A stretch of DNA of 64,000 nt from Rhodanobacter sp. C05 (GTDB lineage: Bacteria; Pseudomonadota; Gammaproteobacteria; Xanthomonadales; Rhodanobacteraceae), in assembly GCF_002001165.1 (NCBI RefSeq), contig NZ_MUNQ01000016.1:182881-246880 (forward strand), given 5' to 3'. Under the pieces are notes generated by a model. The model had not been told where the DNA came from. It saw nothing but the letters and a program-made list of their open reading frames with translations, and did no database searches. Shown piece by piece: positions 60,412-64,000 of this stretch (positions within the stretch are counted from its first letter, which is position 1; each line of letters starts with the position of its first letter). The position numbers were made by a program, and so were the translations under genes.

Positions 60412-61212
60412 TTGAGTACAACTCAACGCCACGGCCACAGCGATACCCGCAAACGGTTGCTTGAAGCCACCGAATGGTTGTTTATCGACCGCGGTTACGA
60501 GGCGATGTCGCTGCGTCACATCACGGCTCGAGCCGGCGCCAATCTCGCGGCAGTGAACTATCACTTCGGCAGCAAGGAAGCGTTGATGCAGGAGTTGCTG
60601 TCGCAACGCCTGGATCGACTCAACCGTGAGCGCCTGCAGCTGCTCAGCACCTGCGAGCAGTTGAATCCCGAAAGCCTGGATGCCACGACCGTGCTCGGCA
60701 TGCTGTTCGTACCCGCGTTCCGACTCAGTCATGGCAGCGCGTCAGGACCGGCCTTCATGCGCCTGCTCGGCCGGGTCTACAGCGATCCCTCACCCTTCAT
60801 CCATGGCTATCTGCAAGAACACTACCGGTCGATCTCCGGACGTTTCTTCGAGGCGTTCTCGCGCGCTCTGCCCGCACTGCCACGCCACGAACTCGGGTTG
60901 CGCCTGCACTTCGCGCTGAAGGCGCTGTCCGGGATGCTGGCCGGTGAGGACATGCAGGAACTGATTGCCAGCATCAGCAAGGGTGAGGCGATCAACGACG
61001 CGGAACTGCTGGCGCGGCTGATTTCGCTGATATCCCCCATACTCACCGCCCCTTTCGACAGTCCGGAACAGATCCAGCTGATCGACCGGATACTGCAACT
61101 GGACAACAGCAGTGCCATCGCCAGCACCGAACCCGTTGCTACACCGCGCCATGAGACCCGTGGCACGCTCGGCGACCAACAATGGATCAAGGAAGGGAGG
61201 CTGGCCTCCTGA
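60412..61212 (+). CDS. TetR-family regulator, PsrA-like
   Basis: The DNA-binding domain is typical TetR: TRKRLLEATEWLFIDRGYEAM, SLRHITARAGANLAAVNYHF, GSKEALMQELLS. The words NLAAVNYHFGSKEALM recall PsrA, which binds long-chain acyl-CoA or fatty acids and controls beta-oxidation genes in pseudomonads; the C-terminal ligand part supports only a general match. I suggest the TTG at 60412 (266 residues). The next gene encodes a FadL-type fatty-acid porin, a likely target. Confidence 0.78.
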   Translation: MSTTQRHGHSDTRKRLLEATEWLFIDRGYEAMSLRHITARAGANLAAVNYHFGSKEALMQELLSQRLDRLNRERLQLLSTCEQLNPESLDATTVLGMLFVPAFRLSHGSASGPAFMRLLGRVYSDPSPFIHGYLQEHYRSISGRFFEAFSRALPALPRHELGLRLHFALKALSGMLAGEDMQELIASISKGEAINDAELLARLISLISPILTAPFDSPEQIQLIDRILQLDNSSAIASTEPVATPRHETRGTLGDQQWIKEGRLAS

Positions 61213-61342
61213 AGAAGAAAACAATCACCAGCCATCATCGGTACCGAAATAGCCGATTACTGCCCCAGCCACATCAGTACGTAACCAAGAAGCCAACATT
61301 CTGTGGGCACCCACCCCAGACTGCCATCACAGGAGAACTATC

Positions 61343-62731
61343 GTGAACCGTCATACCTTGCAGCGTTTTGCACGTTTCGGCACCCAGGCCAGCCTCGCAC
61401 TGGCCGTTGCGGCCGCCCTGATGCATCCACTTCGCGCCGAAGCTGGTGCATTCCAGCTCCCGACCGACAACGCTGCCGGTTGGGCGCGCGCCAATGCCGG
61501 TGGCTCGCTGTTCGCCAACGATCCCACCGCCGTATTCAACAATCCGGCTGCGATGGCTTTCTTCACGGGGCCGGTGCTCCAGGTCACAGGTACAGGCATT
61601 CGTCCAAGCTCACAGTTCGACGGTTCCTTCCGCGACGAGCAGGGCAACCCGACCACCGGCAACAACCCGAACGGCTTCGGCAAGTTCGTGCCGTTCCCGA
61701 ACATGGCCTTTGCCGCACCGGTCAGCGACCGCCTTACCCTCGGCGGCAGCCTTACGGTGCCATTCGGCCTCGCCAGCAATTACAGCCCGGACTGGCAGGG
61801 GCGCTATTTCGGCTCCAAGACCAGCCTGGAATCGATCGCCGTGAGCTTCGCGGCCGGCTTCAAGGTCAACGATCAGTTCTCCCTCGGCGCGGGCATTCTG
61901 GGCCAGCGCACCAAGGCACAGCTCAACACCATGCTCGACCCGTACGGCTCGGCGGCAGCCCTGTTCGGCGCACCCATCCTCGGGCCGCCGCAGAGCGGTG
62001 ATGTACAGCTGAACGTGACCGTCAAGAAGAACTTTGCATTCGGCTACTACCTTGGCGCCGAATTCAAACCGACCCAGCAGGACTCCATTGGCCTGAGCTA
62101 TCACTCGCGCGTAAACCAGACGCTGGGCGGCCACTACGCACTTTATGGCAGCGATGCCGGCAAGCAGCTGATCGCGCTGGCCCCGGTCGTATTTCCGAAT
62201 GCCAACCTGCCCGTACTGAATCCGGATGGTGCTGCCGCTAGCGCCAATCTCAATACGCCGGCATTCGCCAGCATCGACTGGCTGCATGCGTTCAGCGATC
62301 GCCTGAGCGTGGCCGCCACCATGAAGTGGACACAGTGGTCCAACTTCCAGAGCCTGGTACTCACCTCGAACGGCCAGACGCTGGTCAACCTGCCGCAGAA
62401 GTACAGCAACAGCTTCATGTACGCGGTCGGTGGCGACTACAAGTTGAACGACCAGTGGACGCTGCGCGCAGGCGTCGGCTATGACGAAACCCCGACCAAC
62501 ATCATCAGCCGCGACCCACGCATTCCGGACGGCTCCCGTCGTCTGGTCGGCTTCGGCGTCGGCTACCAGGCTACCGATCACATGACGGTCGACCTGGGTT
62601 ATCAGCATCAGTTCGTCGGCGATACGTCAGTAAGCCAGACCAACCAGGTAGGTCTGGGTGCCGGCACGATGAATGGCAAGTTCAACGACCACGGCGACGT
62701 GCTCAGCCTGTCGGGTACCTATCGCTTCTGA
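61343..62731 (+). CDS. FadL-family outer-membrane long-chain fatty acid transporter
   Basis: The 462-residue protein starts at GTG 61343, 7 nt after AGGAG, with a signal peptide ending near RAEAGA. The mature N terminus (AFQLPTDNAAGWARANAGGSLFANDPTAVFNNPAAM) is the FadL plug, with NPAAM conserved; it is quoted only by its FNNPAAM core in other members. The rest alternates strands and ends in an aromatic residue (LSGTYRF), as outer-membrane barrels do. It should move long-chain fatty acids or other hydrophobic compounds across the outer membrane. Confidence 0.9.
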   Translation: MNRHTLQRFARFGTQASLALAVAAALMHPLRAEAGAFQLPTDNAAGWARANAGGSLFANDPTAVFNNPAAMAFFTGPVLQVTGTGIRPSSQFDGSFRDEQGNPTTGNNPNGFGKFVPFPNMAFAAPVSDRLTLGGSLTVPFGLASNYSPDWQGRYFGSKTSLESIAVSFAAGFKVNDQFSLGAGILGQRTKAQLNTMLDPYGSAAALFGAPILGPPQSGDVQLNVTVKKNFAFGYYLGAEFKPTQQDSIGLSYHSRVNQTLGGHYALYGSDAGKQLIALAPVVFPNANLPVLNPDGAAASANLNTPAFASIDWLHAFSDRLSVAATMKWTQWSNFQSLVLTSNGQTLVNLPQKYSNSFMYAVGGDYKLNDQWTLRAGVGYDETPTNIISRDPRIPDGSRRLVGFGVGYQATDHMTVDLGYQHQFVGDTSVSQTNQVGLGAGTMNGKFNDHGDVLSLSGTYRF

Positions 62732-62749
62732 GTGATGTTGCAGCTGTCA

Positions 62750-62786
62750 AAGACAAGGGCCGCGCAAGCGGCCCTTGTCTTTTCTG
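62750..62786 (+). terminator. Rho-independent terminator of the FadL-type gene
   Basis: A perfect 14-bp stem AAGACAAGGGCCGC and its complement with a GCAA loop, followed by TTCTG. It could also serve the PP2C gene, which ends 15 bp away on the other strand. Confidence 0.9.
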
Positions 62787-62800
62787 CCGATCAGGCCGAC

Positions 62801-63502
62801 TCAGCTTGAGCGCACGATGATCGCGGTGATGTTGTCGTCGCCACCACCATCCAGTGCGCTGAGCAGCAACTGATCGACACATTCCTGCGAAGCCAGGTCA
62901 GTGCGCGCGACGGTATGCCCGATCGAAGCATCGCTGACACCTTCGGTCAGACCGTCACTGCACAACAGGAAAGCCATGCCAGATTCAAGCTGTCCACGTG
63001 CCATGCCGATGTGCAACTGCTCGGCAGCGGTTACCCCCAACGCCTGGGTAAGCACACTGCGTTGCGGATGCTGTGATGCCTGTGCCGGATCGAGCCGACC
63101 AGCCTCGACCAGGGCCTGCACCAGCGAGTGGTCATGACTGATCTGCCGCAGTTCCTGCTTCCACAAGTAGATCCGGCTGTCACCTACCCAGGCTACTTCG
63201 TAGCCGTCCGGGATCAGGCGCAAGACTGCAATCGTGGTGCCCATCGGAAGCAGGTCGAAGCTGGGACGAGCGTATGCTTCCAGCCGTTTGGCGGCACCCT
63301 GTACGGCCTCGATCAGACTGTGCCCGCGACTGACCAGATCGACCATGGCATCGCGCACCAAGGCCGATGCGACCTCGCCATGCTGGTGCCCACCCATGCC
63401 ATCGGCCACAAGAAAGAGGCCGAGTGAAGCATCGGCGTAATACGTATCCTCATTGCGCGTGCGGCGCAGGCCGACATGCGTTCCGTGTCCGAATTCGATC
63501 AT
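62801..63502 (-). CDS. PP2C-type serine/threonine protein phosphatase
   Basis: The 233-residue protein has the PP2C metal-binding motifs in order: RRTRNEDTYYAD, LVADGMGGHQHGE, EVAWVGDSRIYLW, LLCSDGLTEGV and DDNITAIIV. It dephosphorylates Ser/Thr-phosphorylated proteins in the cytoplasm, as Stp-type phosphatases that partner eukaryotic-like kinases or type VI secretion do. No kinase gene is adjacent. It is convergent with the FadL-type gene. Confidence 0.94.
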   Translation of the reverse strand: MIEFGHGTHVGLRRTRNEDTYYADASLGLFLVADGMGGHQHGEVASALVRDAMVDLVSRGHSLIEAVQGAAKRLEAYARPSFDLLPMGTTIAVLRLIPDGYEVAWVGDSRIYLWKQELRQISHDHSLVQALVEAGRLDPAQASQHPQRSVLTQALGVTAAEQLHIGMARGQLESGMAFLLCSDGLTEGVSDASIGHTVARTDLASQECVDQLLLSALDGGGDDNITAIIVRSS

Positions 63503-63613
63503 GGGTCTTCAGATAAGACGAGCTGTTGCAGCATGCCGGAACTGCTGCTGGTTGTCACGGCAAGTTGCCTCGCGTATCATTCCCGGCTCGCATGAACCAC
63601 CATGCAACCCACT

Positions 63614-63742
<129 letters not shown>

Positions 63743-63779
63743 TGATGGTGACGGCTGGGTGAGAACCCACCGGTTCGAC

Positions 63780-63862
63780 AAATTCGTCCGGAACGAATTT
63801 GGACAGCCGAACGGCTGGCCCCGCAGCGAAGCGGAGGGGTTCGGCCCAAGGATGGGCCGAAC
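63780..63862. repeat. Cluster of palindromes downstream of tRNA-Ser
   Basis: It holds AAATTCGT/ACGAATTT (63780-63787 and 63793-63800), a GCCGAAC/GTTCGGC outer pairing, and a 10-bp stem GTTCGGCCCA/TGGGCCGAAC with AGGA loop (63839-63862). It ends against a 10-bp word, AATCCCACCC (63863-63872), also found in the 3' half of the tRNA at 63685-63694. Confidence 0.6.
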
Positions 63863-63871
63863 AATCCCACC

Positions 63872-64000
63872 CGCATCCCCAACGCCAGTTTCGATGTCGG
63901 GTTTCTTGATGCCGAGCTGGCGCGGCTGGACAACGGCAACGGCCGGATCGGTGACCGCTGCAGTGTGCTCGACACGCTGGCGATGGCGCGCGAACGTTAT
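63872..64000 (+). pseudogene. DnaQ-like 3'-5' exonuclease fragment, 5'-truncated, continues past the window
   Basis: One plus-strand frame reads NASFDVGFLDAELARLDNGN and then VLDTLAMARERY, which matches the Exo II region of DNA polymerase III epsilon (H-N-A-x-F-D-V-G-F-L-D-A-E-L and V-x-D-T-L-x-M-A-R). The usual His is Pro here (IPNASFD). The Exo I part (D-T-E-T-T-G) that should precede it is absent; palindromes and tRNA-Ser lie there instead. It is either a remnant of dnaQ or a rearranged copy; the 3' end is outside the window. Confidence 0.7.

Overview
The window looks like chromosome of a gammaproteobacterium in the Xanthomonadales, most likely Rhodanobacteraceae (Rhodanobacter/Dyella/Luteibacter type). 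This is inferred from moderately high GC, the gene order rpoE-rseA-mucD-lepA-lepB-DUF4845-rnc-era-recO without rseB or rseC, an XAC0095-like protein, a FabV enoyl reductase, a PsrA-like regulator beside a FadL porin, and many small palindromic repeats. No rRNA, prophage, CRISPR array or intact insertion sequence was seen.

Bases 1 to about 22,300 are an accessory-looking zone: short single genes in mixed orientation, long non-coding gaps, and six near-complete plus two partial copies of one palindromic REP-like element that I did not find further right. It holds an S33 hydrolase bracketed by inverted REP copies, small enzymes (GFA-type, cupin, GNAT), three beta-propeller or RCC1-type proteins (3955-10105), an S41 protease, two toxin-antitoxin modules (ParE-type and VapC/AbrB-type, the latter with a clear palindromic operator), an AAC(3)-type acetyltransferase, an XAC0095-like gene with a structured non-coding leader region, and a three-gene operon with an HscC-type Hsp70, a membrane-anchored J-domain/Sel1 protein and a DUF2007 membrane protein (17882-22308).

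Bases 22,500 to 32,500 are housekeeping and salvage genes on the minus strand: fabV, an FAD monooxygenase, cutC overlapping a Tat-exported glycosylasparaginase, a cold-shock gene with a terminator, then CYTH phosphatase, nagZ, hpt and methylthioinosine phosphorylase in a tightly overlapped run, and rlmD. Between these lie two larger palindromic repeats of a second family.

Bases 32,500 to 45,000 hold a YdbH/YdbL-like envelope pair, a divergent response regulator, and the conserved block recO, era, rnc, DUF4845, lepB, lepA, degP/mucD, rseA, rpoE. A sequence matching a sigma-E promoter lies upstream of rpoE, so the envelope-stress regulon is probably autoregulated.

Bases 45,000 to 64,000 hold a GGDEF/EAL protein with a small co-transcribed partner, a FadJ/FadB-like beta-oxidation protein, DUF2058, slyX, ugd, an FKBP isomerase, a CPA2 antiporter without a visible TrkA-N domain, a tRNA-Ala/Glu/Asp operon with a strong promoter, divergent ppsR/ppsA, a PsrA-like regulator with fadL, and a PP2C phosphatase. 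The window ends with tRNA-Ser(CGA), several hairpins, and what looks like a 5'-truncated dnaQ fragment running off the edge.
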